From: Atopomonas hussainii
GTDB lineage: Bacteria > Pseudomonadota > Gammaproteobacteria > Pseudomonadales > Pseudomonadaceae
Reading direction: 5' to 3'
Length of the DNA stretch: 64,000 bases
Assembly (NCBI RefSeq): GCF_900109735.1
Contig: NZ_FOAS01000003.1
Span: 186,001-250,000 of the forward strand
Shown here: positions 1 through 9,131 of the stretch, one piece after another
How the letters are laid out: each line of letters starts with the position of its first letter
How positions within the stretch are numbered: the stretch's first letter is position 1
Translations under genes and position numbers: made by a program
Notes under the pieces: model-generated
The model's input: only the letters and a program-made list of their open reading frames with translations
What the model was told of the DNA's origin: nothing
The model's database searches: none

Positions 1-1
1 A

Positions 2-1564
2 GACGGCAGCAGCGTAGGTCTGAAAGACGCCGCGCAGTTTATCGGCTTCCAAGGTGATGCCGCCGCGCCGGTGGCCGTGCTGCTCAAGCACAACGGCCTG
101 CACTTTGAAATTCAAGTCGACGCCAGCAGCCCGATCGGCCAGACCGACGCCGCCGGCGTGAAAGACGTGCTGATGGAAGCCGCGCTGACCACCATCATGG
201 ACTGCGAAGACTCCGTTGCCGCCGTCGATGCCGAAGACAAAGTAGTGGTCTACAGCAACTGGCTGGGCCTGATGAAGGGCGACCTGGCTGAGCAAGTGAG
301 CAAAGGCGGCCAGACCTTCACCCGCACCATGAACGCCGACCGCGAATACACCGCCGCCGATGGCAGCAGCCTGACCCTGCACGGCCGCTCGATGCTGTTC
401 GTGCGTAACGTCGGTCACCTGATGACCAACGAAGCCATCTTGGACAAAGACGGCAACGAAGTGCCCGAGGGCATCATGGACGGCGCGATCACCAGCCTGA
501 TCGCCATCCACAACCTCAACGGCAGCGCCAGCCGCGCCAATAGCCGCAAGGGCAGCATGTACATCGTTAAGCCCAAGATGCACGGCCCGGAAGAAGTGGC
601 GTTCGCTAACGAGCTGTTCGGCCGCGTGGAAGACCTGCTGAACCTGCCGCGCTTCACCCTGAAAATGGGCATCATGGACGAAGAGCGCCGCACCACCGTA
701 AACCTGAAAGCCTGTATTCAGGCGGCTAAGGATCGCGTGGCGTTCATCAACACTGGCTTCCTCGACCGCACCGGCGACGAGCTGCACACCTCCATGGAAG
801 CCGGCGCCATGGTGCGCAAGACAGCCATGAAGAGCGAGAAGTGGATCAGCGCCTACGAAGACTCCAACGTCGACATCGGTCTGGCCTGTGGCCTGCAAGG
901 TCGCGCGCAGATCGGTAAAGGCATGTGGCCGATTCCGGACAAGCTGCTGCAAATGCTGGAAACCAAAATCGCCCACCCGATGGCCGGCGCTAACACCGCG
1001 TGGGTTCCGTCGCCGACCGCCGCTACCCTGCACGCCCTGCATTACCACAAGGTCAATGTGGCGGAGCGTCAGGCTGAGCTGGCCAAGCGCGCCCCGGCTT
1101 CGGTGGACGACATTCTGACCATTCCGCTGGCCCCCAACACCGATTGGAGCCCCGAGGAAATCCAGAACGAGCTGGACAACAACGCGCAAGGCATTTTGGG
1201 CTACGTGGTGCGCTGGATTGACCACGGCGTGGGCTGCTCCAAAGTGCCGGACATCAACGATGTCGGCCTGATGGAAGACCGCGCAACCCTGCGTATCTCC
1301 AGCCAGCACATCGCCAACTGGCTGCGCCACGGCGTAGTGAGCGAAGCGCAAGTACTGGAAACCCTCAAGCGCATGGCCGCTGTGGTTGATCGCCAGAACG
1401 CCGGCGACGCTGCCTACATCAACATGGCGCCGAACTTCGACGACAGCGTAGCCTTCCAGGCTGCGGTTGAGCTGGTCATCGAAGGCACCAAGCAGCCCAA
1501 TGGCTACACCGAGCCAGTACTGCACCGCCGTCGCCGCGAGTTCAAGGCTAAGCACAACGCGTAA
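2..1564 (+). CDS. glcB: Malate synthase G, 5'-truncated by window edge
   Basis: Condenses glyoxylate with acetyl-CoA to malate in the cytosol (glyoxylate shunt and glycolate use). The frame is open from base 2, so the gene begins outside the window; about 520 C-terminal residues are present of a family length near 725. Diagnostic segments seen are [15 protein letters not shown], the TIM-barrel stretch [15 protein letters not shown] with its catalytic-region arginines, [35 protein letters not shown] and [20 protein letters not shown]. These separate form G from the shorter form A. It stands alone and is followed by a strong terminator, so it is probably monocistronic or the last gene of its unit. 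No frameshift was seen. Confidence 0.96.
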   Translation, partial: DGSSVGLKDAAQFIGFQGDAAAPVAVLLKHNGLHFEIQVDASSPIGQTDAAGVKDVLMEAALTTIMDCEDSVAAVDAEDKVVVYSNWLGLMKGDLAEQVSKGGQTFTRTMNADREYTAADGSSLTLHGRSMLFVRNVGHLMTNEAILDKDGNEVPEGIMDGAITSLIAIHNLNGSASRANSRKGSMYIVKPKMHGPEEVAFANELFGRVEDLLNLPRFTLKMGIMDEERRTTVNLKACIQAAKDRVAFINTGFLDRTGDELHTSMEAGAMVRKTAMKSEKWISAYEDSNVDIGLACGLQGRAQIGKGMWPIPDKLLQMLETKIAHPMAGANTAWVPSPTAATLHALHYHKVNVAERQAELAKRAPASVDDILTIPLAPNTDWSPEEIQNELDNNAQGILGYVVRWIDHGVGCSKVPDINDVGLMEDRATLRISSQHIANWLRHGVVSEAQVLETLKRMAAVVDRQNAGDAAYINMAPNFDDSVAFQAAVELVIEGTKQPNGYTEPVLHRRRREFKAKHNA

Positions 1565-1590
1565 GCCGTGCTTAACTGAACCGCACTAAG

Positions 1591-1626
1591 AAAACCGCCA
1601 TAGCCAACGCTGTGGCGGTTTTTTTC
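1591..1626 (+). terminator. Rho-independent terminator after glcB
   Basis: An inverted repeat AACCGCCATAGC / GCTGTGGCGGTT with a short loop is followed by a run of T. It lies 27 bases after the malate synthase stop codon. Confidence 0.85.
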
Positions 1627-1738
1627 TGCGCGTTAGAAACAGCACAGCGCCGCTGTAGCGCAAAGCCCTAGCCCAGCGCGACAGTCGCTGCACAATCGCA
1701 GATGATCGGCACGCTTGTGCATTATTTCGCACAGAAAT

Positions 1739-1767
1739 TTCAGAAAATCGCAACACTCTGTTACACT
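1739..1767 (+). promoter_or_regulatory. Predicted sigma-70 promoter of the betaine-type ABC operon
   Basis: A -35-like TTCAGA and a -10-like TACACT are separated by 17 bases. They sit about 75 bases before the start codon of the binding-protein gene. Prediction from sequence only. Confidence 0.4.
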
Positions 1768-1840
1768 GCCGCGGTTCCACCGGCGTGAGCGCGCCGCTTT
1801 GCCTTATCCGCAAAGCCCCGATCAACGAGTAGGAGAACCC

Positions 1841-2842
1841 ATGAATTGGCGTCATTCCCTGTCTGTTATTGGCTTGGCCTTGGCCACCAGCCTGTCTTTC
1901 TCAGCCCCTGTGGCGGCTAACGAGTGCGAACTCGAGCGTCCCGTGCGTTTCGCCGGGATGAACTGGACTTCCAACCTGATCACCGTCGAAATCGAGCGCT
2001 TCATCATGCAGCACGGTTATGGCTGCGAATCGCGGGTGGAAACCGGCGGCACCCTGCCCATGCTGGCCGCCATTGTGCGCGGCGATGTCGATGTCATGAG
2101 TGAAGTGTGGATTAACAGTGTCAGCGAAGCCTGGGACAAAGGCGTTGCCGAGGGCAAAGTGCAAAGCCTAGGCGACATCTACACCGGCGGTGTGGAAGCC
2201 TGGTGGATCCCCAAGTACGTGGCCGAGCGCTTTCCTGAGCTGAAAAGCGTGCAAGACCTGCCCAAGTTCAAAGAACATTTCGCCGACCCCGAAGACCCCA
2301 GCAAAGGCCTGTTGCTCACTTGCCCAGCCGGCTGGGCGTGCGAGGTGATCAACACCAACCTGTTTAAAGCCTATGGTCTGGACGACAGCTATAACCTGTC
2401 CTCCCCCGGCACCGGTGCGGCGCTGAAAGCGGCGATCACCTCGGCTTATAAGCGCAAAAAGAACGTGGTGTTCTACTACTGGTCGCCCACCCCGCTACTC
2501 GGCAAGCTCGACCTCGTGCGCCTGGAGATGAACCCCTACAAGGCCGATGGCCACGCCTGCAACACTAAGGCCGAATGTGCCAAGCCGTATGCCGGTAGCT
2601 ACCCGGCGGCCACCATCAAGGCTGGGGTGAACACCGAGTTTGCCCAGCAAGCCCCCGAATTGCTGGCCTTCTTGCAGAAGGTCAACATCCCCACCGAGAC
2701 CTTAAATGGCCTCTTAGCATGGGCTGAAGATGAAGGCGCCGAGGCCGATGAAGCCGCGCAGTTCTTCCTCAAAGAACATCCCGAATTGTGGCAAGCCTGG
2801 CTGCCGCAAGACGTCGCCCAACGCGTCCAACAAGCCCTGTAA
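1841..2842 (+). CDS. Periplasmic glycine betaine/proline-type substrate-binding protein (OpuAC family)
   Basis: Captures a quaternary-ammonium or related osmolyte in the periplasm and delivers it to the permease encoded next. The ATG at 1841 follows AGGAG and gives a clean signal peptide ending at VAANE; upstream in-frame codons lack this. The 333-residue protein shows the OpuAC pattern: FAGMNWTSNLITVE at the N-terminus, then GDVDVMSEVWINS, YYWSPTPLLGKLDLV and many aromatic residues suitable for cation-pi binding. Five cysteines follow the signal peptide in pairs, suggesting disulfides. It is first in a three-gene importer operon. Betaine, choline or proline betaine are all possible substrates; sequence alone does not decide. 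Confidence 0.88.
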   Translation: MNWRHSLSVIGLALATSLSFSAPVAANECELERPVRFAGMNWTSNLITVEIERFIMQHGYGCESRVETGGTLPMLAAIVRGDVDVMSEVWINSVSEAWDKGVAEGKVQSLGDIYTGGVEAWWIPKYVAERFPELKSVQDLPKFKEHFADPEDPSKGLLLTCPAGWACEVINTNLFKAYGLDDSYNLSSPGTGAALKAAITSAYKRKKNVVFYYWSPTPLLGKLDLVRLEMNPYKADGHACNTKAECAKPYAGSYPAATIKAGVNTEFAQQAPELLAFLQKVNIPTETLNGLLAWAEDEGAEADEAAQFFLKEHPELWQAWLPQDVAQRVQQAL

Positions 2843-2902
2843 CCCTTCCAGCACCGGCGGCAGACGGCTGCGTCTGCCGCCGGTGTTTTGTCTGGAGAAC
2901 GC

Positions 2903-3760
2903 ATGTTTCCTGAACTGATCCCTGCCCGGCAGATGCGCCGCGCCATCGACAACTGGGTCGATGAGCTGGTGGCCAACTACGCCGACACCCTAGAAACCCT
3001 GTCCCAGCCGTTCTTAGAGCTGCTGATCTGGATCGAACAGCTGCTGCGCCAATCACCTTGGTGGGCGGTGGTCGGTGCAGTGATTGCGCTGACCTTTGCC
3101 ATCAGCCGCCGTTGGAAACTGAGCCTCGCCATGGGCGCGCTACTCTCTTGCATCGGCCTGTTGGGCCTGTGGGATCGCGGCATGCAAACCCTGGCGCTGA
3201 TGATCATGGCCACGGGCTTGTCGGTCGCCATCGGCATTCCGCTAGGCATTCTTATGGCGCGCATCAATTGGTTGCGGCAGATCATGCTGCCGGTGCTCGA
3301 CGTGATGCAGACCATGCCCAGCTTCGTGTACCTGATTCCGGTGGTGATGCTGTTTGGCCTGGGCAAGATCCCAGCGATTATCGCCACCGTGGTGTACGCC
3401 GTGCCGCCGCTGATTCGCCTCACCGATTTGGGCATTCGCTTGGTGGATGCCGAAGTGCTGGAAGCCGCCCGCGCCTTTGGTGCCAACTCGCGCCAGCAGC
3501 TTTTTGGCGTGCAGCTGCCTTTAGCACTGCCGAACATCATGGCCGGTATCAACCAGACCACCATGATGGCGCTGTCGATGGTGGTGATCGCCTCGATGAT
3601 TGGCGCACGCGGTTTGGGCCAAGAAGTACTGCTGGGCATTAATCGTTTAGAGGTCGGCCGCGGCCTGCTCGCTGGTCTTGCCATTGTGGTGCTGGCGATT
3701 CTGTTCGACCGGATTACTCAGGCCTTTGGCCAACGTCAGCAAGCGCGGAGGGGTGCATGA
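2903..3760 (+). CDS. Betaine/proline-type ABC transporter permease (ProW-like)
   Basis: Inner-membrane permease of a type I ABC importer. The start is ATG 2903, preceded by CTGGAGA; an in-frame TTG at 2888 lies inside that ribosome-binding region and is unlikely. The 285-residue protein has a cytoplasmic N-terminal stretch, then about six hydrophobic segments, and an EAA-type coupling loop around EVLEAARAFGANSRQQLFGVQLPLALPNI with ProW-like GINQTTMMALSMVVIASMIGARGLG after it. It lies 60 bases downstream of the binding-protein gene and overlaps the ATPase gene by 4 bases (ATGA), so translation is probably coupled. Confidence 0.9.
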   Translation: MFPELIPARQMRRAIDNWVDELVANYADTLETLSQPFLELLIWIEQLLRQSPWWAVVGAVIALTFAISRRWKLSLAMGALLSCIGLLGLWDRGMQTLALMIMATGLSVAIGIPLGILMARINWLRQIMLPVLDVMQTMPSFVYLIPVVMLFGLGKIPAIIATVVYAVPPLIRLTDLGIRLVDAEVLEAARAFGANSRQQLFGVQLPLALPNIMAGINQTTMMALSMVVIASMIGARGLGQEVLLGINRLEVGRGLLAGLAIVVLAILFDRITQAFGQRQQARRGA

Positions 3761-4932
3761 GCAAGATTGAAGTCAAAGGCATCTACAAGCTGTTCGGCAA
3801 GCAGCCGCAAAAATGGCTGGCCGCCGCGCAAGGTGGCATGAGCAAAGAAGAGCTACTGGCCAAAAGCGGCCACACGCTAGGCCTGCGCGACATTAGCCTG
3901 AACATCGAAGCGGGCAGCATTCACGTCATCATGGGCCTTTCAGGCTCGGGCAAGTCGACGCTGATTCGTCACTTCAACCGCCTGATCGAACCGACCGCCG
4001 GGCAAATTTTGGTCGATGGCCAAGACGTCACCGCCCTACCGCCGCGCGAGCTGGAAAAATTCCGCCAGCAAAAGATGAGCATGGTGTTCCAGCGCTTTGG
4101 CTTGTTTCCGCACCGCAGCGTGCTGGATAACGCTGTCTACGGCCTGAAAGTGCAAGGCGTGAAGCGCGCTGAGCGCGAAGAAAAAGCCCTGTATTGGCTG
4201 GAACAAGTGGGCCTAAAAGGCTTCGAGAAGCAGTTTCCCCATCAGCTGTCTGGAGGCATGCAGCAGCGTGTGGGCCTCGCCCGCGCCTTGGCCACCGACG
4301 CAGAAATCTTGCTGATGGACGAAGCCTTCTCGGCGCTCGACCCGCTGATCCGCCGCGAGATGCAAGACCAGCTCTTGGTGCTGCAAGAAAAGCTGCACAA
4401 GACCATCGTATTTATTACCCACGACTTGGACGAAGCGCTGCGCATCGGCAACCGCATCGCCATTTTGAAAGATGGCGAGCTGGTGCAAGAAGGCACCGCC
4501 GAGGACATCCTCCTGCGCCCGGCCACCGACTACGTGGCGGCCTTCCTGCAAGACGTTAACCGCAGCAAGGTACTCACCGCCGCGCACGCTATTCACGGCG
4601 GCATCCCGCGCTTAACCCTGACCAGCAGCCCCGCCGAGGCGGTGCAGGCGATGAGCCAAGCCAAGCAGGATTACAGCGCCGTGCTCGACGGCACTCAGCT
4701 CAAGGGCGTGCTGACCTTGAACGCCGCCCAGCAAGCCAACGCCAACGGCGACAGCATCACCACCAAGCTGATCGACGTGGCGCAAATCGCCGGCCACACA
4801 CCGCTGGATGAGCTACTCGGCGACCTGCTCACCGAGCGCCAGCCTGCTGCCGTGGTGGACGAAAACGGCCACTACCGAGGCATGCTCGCCCGCAGCAAAG
4901 TGGCGCAGCTGCTAGGCGCCCAAGTGGCTTAA
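3757..4932 (+). CDS. Betaine/proline-type ABC transporter ATP-binding protein with CBS region (ProV-like)
   Basis: Powers the osmolyte importer by ATP hydrolysis at the inner membrane. The 391-residue protein has Walker A GLSGSGKST, Q-loop FQRFGLFPHRSVLDN, signature LSGGMQQRVGLARAL, Walker B ILLMDEAFSALDP and switch histidine ITHDLDEAL. The C-terminal part (about 280-391) resembles the paired CBS domains that sense ionic strength in OpuA/ProV systems. The long insertion before the first strand (KLFGKQPQKWLAAAQGGMSKEELLAK) is typical of this subfamily. It overlaps the permease gene by 4 bases and ends the operon before a strong terminator. Confidence 0.92.
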   Translation: MSKIEVKGIYKLFGKQPQKWLAAAQGGMSKEELLAKSGHTLGLRDISLNIEAGSIHVIMGLSGSGKSTLIRHFNRLIEPTAGQILVDGQDVTALPPRELEKFRQQKMSMVFQRFGLFPHRSVLDNAVYGLKVQGVKRAEREEKALYWLEQVGLKGFEKQFPHQLSGGMQQRVGLARALATDAEILLMDEAFSALDPLIRREMQDQLLVLQEKLHKTIVFITHDLDEALRIGNRIAILKDGELVQEGTAEDILLRPATDYVAAFLQDVNRSKVLTAAHAIHGGIPRLTLTSSPAEAVQAMSQAKQDYSAVLDGTQLKGVLTLNAAQQANANGDSITTKLIDVAQIAGHTPLDELLGDLLTERQPAAVVDENGHYRGMLARSKVAQLLGAQVA

Positions 4933-4947
4933 ACACTCGTCGCAGCC

Positions 4948-4988
4948 AAAAAAAGGGGCAAGAAACGCGTTTCTTGCCCCTTTTTTAT
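4948..4988. terminator. Bidirectional terminator between convergent genes
   Basis: The stem GGGGCAAGAAACG / CGTTTCTTGCCCC is perfect and is flanked by an A-run on the left and a T-run on the right. It can therefore serve the ABC operon on the plus strand and the small membrane-protein gene on the minus strand. Confidence 0.9.
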
Positions 4989-5009
4989 GCTTGTCCAACA
5001 AGCGGATAT

Positions 5010-5324
5010 TCAAGCCGCGTTCGCCAAGCCCGCCTGTCGGCGCTTAAGGCGATAGGTCATGCAACCTGCGAGCAGTAAAGAGCCGTACAACAACTGATAC
5101 ACCGGCAGCGGGCCTAACAGCAGTGTCGGCCAAGTAGCACAGGCCTGATCGCCGCTTAAGAAAGTAGCGCAGCCGAGTAGCCAGTACGGCACCATCACCC
5201 ACTGCAAATACACCAAAGGTAGCGCCAGCACGAAGCGCAGCGCACGCAAGCCGCCGGGCCAAAACAGAATGCCGGCACCGAGCATAGCTACCAGCAAATT
5301 TAACCCCAGCATGAGCCAGAACAT
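5010..5324 (-). CDS. Small hypothetical inner-membrane protein
   Basis: No family was recognised. The 104-residue protein has three clear hydrophobic segments (about residues 1-25, 31-53 and 67-87) and a basic C-terminus (YRLKRRQ), so an integral inner-membrane protein is likely. The ATG at 5324 is preceded on the minus strand by GGAGGT at good spacing, which supports a real gene despite its size. It may be transcribed behind the binding-protein genes upstream on the same strand. Confidence 0.6.
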   Translation of the reverse strand: MFWLMLGLNLLVAMLGAGILFWPGGLRALRFVLALPLVYLQWVMVPYWLLGCATFLSGDQACATWPTLLLGPLPVYQLLYGSLLLAGCMTYRLKRRQAGLANAA

Positions 5325-5390
5325 CGCGCACCTCCGCCTAAAATCTCACCGTTCACCCTACCGCGTTTGGCACGGGTTGGCCGTTAGCCT

Positions 5391-6125
5391 TTAGTCCAAG
5401 GTGACGCCGTAGCGTTGGTACAGCTGCTGGATTTGCCCGGTGCGATAGAGCGCCAGCAAGGTGCTTTGCAGGCGCTGTTGGCGCAGTCGATCGCTGCGCA
5501 CGTTGCAGGCCATGGCCTCCATCACGGTCAGAAAGGGCAGTACCTCATGCGGCATCGCCACCTCCGCTTGTTTGGACAACACTTGCGCACTCACTTCGCT
5601 GGTCGCCCACAGCGGCGCACGCTGACGCATAAGTTTGTCGGGGTTAAGGCCGTTGTGATTGGAGTAATCGACATTAAAGCCGATCTCCTCCAAGTAATTA
5701 CCCACCCCAGAACCCATATGACTAAGCACCCGAAAAGCCTTAGCGTTCTCCAAGTCACTCACCGTCAGCGGGTTTTCGGCGGCGGAATACAAGCTAAAAC
5801 GCGAAATCAGTAGCGGCCCCACCCAGCTGTAGTGAGCTTCACGCTCTTGGCGGCGCTCCAACAACAGCACGCAGACCTCAGGCTTTTTCGTCACTGCCTG
5901 CATGGCCCGATTAAGCGGGGCAAACTTGAGCTGATAGGGCTCGCCAGCTTGCTCCATCAGCGTGGCAAGAATATCCACGGCTAGACCTTTAGGTTTGCCG
6001 TCGCGATCTTGATAAGACAGCGGCTCACGCGGCCACGCGTAGACAGTCAACTCTGCGCGCACCGGCAACGTCAGCGCGGCCACGCTGAGCAATATCAGCA
6101 GCCGTGCCCACTTACTGCCACGCAC
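5391..6125 (-). CDS. Periplasmic solute-binding protein, family 3, orphan
   Basis: A 244-residue family-3 (amino-acid type) binding protein with a signal peptide (WARLLILLSVAALTLPVRA^E), then LTVYAWPREPLSYQDRDGKPKGLAVDIL and a C-terminal LLALYRTGQIQQLYQRYG. The chosen start is GTG 6125 because AGGAGG lies six bases before it; the ATG at 6140 lies upstream of that ribosome-binding site. The gene overlaps the preceding binding-protein gene by 14 bases, so translation is probably coupled. No permease or ATPase is adjacent, so the protein may sense a ligand rather than import it. That is inference. Confidence 0.75.
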   Translation of the reverse strand: MRGSKWARLLILLSVAALTLPVRAELTVYAWPREPLSYQDRDGKPKGLAVDILATLMEQAGEPYQLKFAPLNRAMQAVTKKPEVCVLLLERRQEREAHYSWVGPLLISRFSLYSAAENPLTVSDLENAKAFRVLSHMGSGVGNYLEEIGFNVDYSNHNGLNPDKLMRQRAPLWATSEVSAQVLSKQAEVAMPHEVLPFLTVMEAMACNVRSDRLRQQRLQSTLLALYRTGQIQQLYQRYGVTLD

Positions 6126-7791
6126 GCATGGCCTCCTCATAACTTAAGGTCACGCCCTGCGATTTTTCGTGAGCCAAGGCGGGCTTAGGGGCTCCGGGCC
6201 GCGCTTGCCACTGCGCGGCAGAAGTCACAGGGTTTAACTTGGGCGCGCAGTGTAGGCCCGTTTTCTCTAACCCCGCCAAGTGCGCGTCCATGGCCTGTGC
6301 CAAGTTGCGCATGGCTTGGCCGGCAGTAATACGCCCAGCGATGGCAGGGTGTGCTTCTTTCCACCACAAGCTGGCCATCTCGGCGTAATCCGGCACGTTG
6401 GTGCCGGTGGGCGTCCACGCATGTACGGCTTGACTGCGGTAAAACTCCACCAGCCCACCCAGCGAAGCAGCACGCTCGGTCATGGCTTGAGAGAAAATAT
6501 CCGAACGGCGAATCGGGGTTAATCCGTGCAAGGTTTTATTCAGCGACACACTGCGCGAGACCAGAAACTGCGCATACAACCACGCCGCTTTTAACTGCTC
6601 CGGCGGGGTGTTGGTTAGAAACGTCCACGAGCCAGCGTCTTGATAGCCGCTTTTCATCCCCGGCTGCCAATAAGCACCGTGCGGCGACGGCGCGACGCGC
6701 CACAGCGGCAGGCCGTCGTCATCCACCACCTCTATGCCGGGGCGGGTGTAATCGGCGGTAAAGGCGGTGTACCAAAAAATCTGCTGAGCGATTTGCCCTT
6801 GCGACGGCACGGGTCCGGCTTGGGTAAAGGTCAGCTGGATAGCCTCTGGCGGGGCGAAGCGCTTCAGCCAAAACACATAGCGCTCCAGTGCGTACACCGC
6901 CGCAGGGCTATCCAACGCGCCGCCACGCGCCATGCTCGCGCCGACAGGGTGACAACCTTCCACGCGAATGCCCCAGTCATCCACCGGCAGGCCGTTGGGC
7001 AAGCCCAGATCACCAACCCCCGCCATGCCCAACCATGCGTCAGATAAGCGCCAGCCCAATGAGGGGTCGTGCGCGCCGTAATCCATATGGCCATACACCG
7101 GCAGGCCGTCGATTTTTTTCACGTGGTAGGTAAAGAACTCGGCGATGTCCTCATACGCCGACCAGTTTTGCGGCACGCCTAAGTCGTAACCGTATTGCTG
7201 GCGAAAAGCTTTTTGCAGCTCGGGGCGGGTAAACCAGTCATGGCGAAACCAATACAGGTTGGCGAACTGCTGGTCCGGCAGTTGGTACAACTTACCGTCT
7301 GGCCCTGTGGTGAACGGTAGGCCGATAAAGTCATCCAGCGCTAGCGTAGGCAAGGTGACGCCGGCGCCGTCACCGACCATGAAATCCGACAGGGCCAACA
7401 CTTGGCCGCCGCGAAAATGCGCGCCGATCAAGTCGCTGTCGCTGATATAACCGTCGTACAAGTGCAGGCCGGTGTCTTGCTGAGCATTGAGCTTATTGAC
7501 CACGTCGTCTTCGCCGGTGATTTCGTGAATCACGCGGATGCCGGTTAAGCGGGTAAACAACGGCGCCAGCACTTGCGACTCGTACCAGTGGGTGGCGATG
7601 CGCTCGGACACCACGCGCACGGTTAAGCCGCGATACGGCTGCGCCGTTTGGCTAAACCAGCGCAGCTCGGCCAGTTGTTCGTCGGCAGTTAAGGTGGTGG
7701 GTTGTAGGTGATCTTGCAGCAGCTGCGCCACATCGGCCTGACTAGGGCTGGATAAACACAACGGCAACAACCAAGCCCACAGTCGCTTCAT
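6112..7791 (-). CDS. Periplasmic sugar/polyol-type solute-binding protein, orphan
   Basis: A 559-residue extracellular binding protein of the large family-1 class. It starts at ATG 7791 with a signal peptide ([19 protein letters not shown]). The core shows EITGEDDVVNKLNAQQ, DGYISDSDLIGAHFRGGQVL and a C-terminal substrate-lobe region, a pattern I associate with glycerol/polyol-binding proteins such as GlpV; that substrate is inference only. The start codon shares one base with the stop of the HD-GYP gene (TAATG) and the 3' end overlaps the next binding-protein gene. No membrane component is nearby. Confidence 0.75.
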   Translation of the reverse strand: MKRLWAWLLPLCLSSPSQADVAQLLQDHLQPTTLTADEQLAELRWFSQTAQPYRGLTVRVVSERIATHWYESQVLAPLFTRLTGIRVIHEITGEDDVVNKLNAQQDTGLHLYDGYISDSDLIGAHFRGGQVLALSDFMVGDGAGVTLPTLALDDFIGLPFTTGPDGKLYQLPDQQFANLYWFRHDWFTRPELQKAFRQQYGYDLGVPQNWSAYEDIAEFFTYHVKKIDGLPVYGHMDYGAHDPSLGWRLSDAWLGMAGVGDLGLPNGLPVDDWGIRVEGCHPVGASMARGGALDSPAAVYALERYVFWLKRFAPPEAIQLTFTQAGPVPSQGQIAQQIFWYTAFTADYTRPGIEVVDDDGLPLWRVAPSPHGAYWQPGMKSGYQDAGSWTFLTNTPPEQLKAAWLYAQFLVSRSVSLNKTLHGLTPIRRSDIFSQAMTERAASLGGLVEFYRSQAVHAWTPTGTNVPDYAEMASLWWKEAHPAIAGRITAGQAMRNLAQAMDAHLAGLEKTGLHCAPKLNPVTSAAQWQARPGAPKPALAHEKSQGVTLSYEEAMRAWQ

Positions 7792-9026
7792 TAGAACGAG
7801 GCCACTCCTGCCCACAGCTCGTTGAGGTTACGGAAATTCCAGTTTTCCGGCGGCTCGCGGCCAATGATTTTGTCGTTGCAGTTGCTGGCGGCCAGATCAA
7901 TCAGCGCCACCGGAATCGGCGTTTTGCTTTTCGCCGAGAAAAATACTTTTACCACCGGCTTAAGCAGTGCCGCTGGGTTTTGCTCGGTGACTACACCCAG
8001 GCGGCCAGATTCCAAGCGCACTAACGAGCCTGTGGGGTAAATGCCGATGGTTTTCACAAAGGCCTGAAACACCGCTTCATCAAAGTGGCCTTTGCTCCAC
8101 TCGGCCATTTTGCGCAGCGACTCAGCCGGCCCCCAACCCGCTTTGTAAGGGCGATCGGAGGTGATGGCGTCATACACATCGCACACCGCGCCCATCTTGG
8201 CGAACAGGCTGATCTCGTCGCCCTTGAGCTTGTGCGGGTAGCCACTGCCGTCGACCTTTTCGTGATGATGCAGGCACACATCCATCACCATCTCACTGAC
8301 TTGGCCGCCGTCGCGCAGCAGTTTAAAGCCTTCTTCGGGGTGACTTTTCACCGTAACAAACTCGCCATCGGTAAGCTTGCCGGGCTTGTTGAGGATATCC
8401 AGCGGAATCATCGCCTTGCCCAAATCGTGCAGCAGCCCAGCCATGCCGGCTTGGTGGACTTGCTCCTCAGGTAGTTGCAGCTGCCGCGCCAAAGCAATCA
8501 TCAGCGCGCATACCGCTACCGAATGCATATAGGTGTATTCGTCGCGATTTTTCAGCCGCGCCAAGCTAATCAAAGCCCCCGGATTGCGATACACCGAGCT
8601 GGCAATTTCTTCCACCAGCTCTTGGCACTGCTCGGCCTCGATGGCCGCGCCCATGCGTGCATCGTTAAACATCGAGACGACTTTTTCTTTGCCCTTGGCG
8701 CAGATTTGCGCGGCGCGTTCGACTTCAGCGTCGAGGGAGACTTTCTCTTGCGGCGGCGGTGGCGCAGTCACCGCTGCGGTGAGCTCTTCCTCAATGGCTT
8801 CATCCACTTGCTCGCGGGTTTCGCTAACCACATCAGCTTCCACATCCAGCCCTTTGCTGGTGTCGATCCACACTTCGCTGATGCCGCTGTCTAAGATGCG
8901 CTGGATGTCTTTAGGGTCTTTGAGCAGAAACTTGCTGCGCCAGAACGGGTGCTCCATCCACGAGCCGCAAAGCTCGTGGAGGAACATACCTTGACGCAAC
9001 TGAGAGGAAGAAATGCGTTTGAGCAT
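7791..9026 (-). CDS. HD-GYP cyclic-di-GMP phosphodiesterase with DUF3391 N-terminus
   Basis: Predicted to hydrolyse cyclic-di-GMP to GMP via pGpG. In the 411-residue protein a DUF3391 domain (about 1-130; starts [18 protein letters not shown]) precedes an intact HD-GYP domain: [45 protein letters not shown] and [16 protein letters not shown]. All metal and signature residues expected of active enzymes are present. No transmembrane segment is seen, so it should be cytosolic. It is first in an apparent operon with two periplasmic binding proteins, an unusual pairing that suggests a link between an external ligand and cyclic-di-GMP. Confidence 0.9.
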   Translation of the reverse strand: MLKRISSSQLRQGMFLHELCGSWMEHPFWRSKFLLKDPKDIQRILDSGISEVWIDTSKGLDVEADVVSETREQVDEAIEEELTAAVTAPPPPQEKVSLDAEVERAAQICAKGKEKVVSMFNDARMGAAIEAEQCQELVEEIASSVYRNPGALISLARLKNRDEYTYMHSVAVCALMIALARQLQLPEEQVHQAGMAGLLHDLGKAMIPLDILNKPGKLTDGEFVTVKSHPEEGFKLLRDGGQVSEMVMDVCLHHHEKVDGSGYPHKLKGDEISLFAKMGAVCDVYDAITSDRPYKAGWGPAESLRKMAEWSKGHFDEAVFQAFVKTIGIYPTGSLVRLESGRLGVVTEQNPAALLKPVVKVFFSAKSKTPIPVALIDLAASNCNDKIIGREPPENWNFRNLNELWAGVASF

Positions 9027-9131
9027 GCCTGCTCGCCCCCAAAAAACGACTTCCGTTTCAGTATAGGCAGCTCATGTATGGGGGCCGCTGAATCTGTGAT
9101 TTTTTTCGCAGTTTGCGAATTGTCGTGTCGC

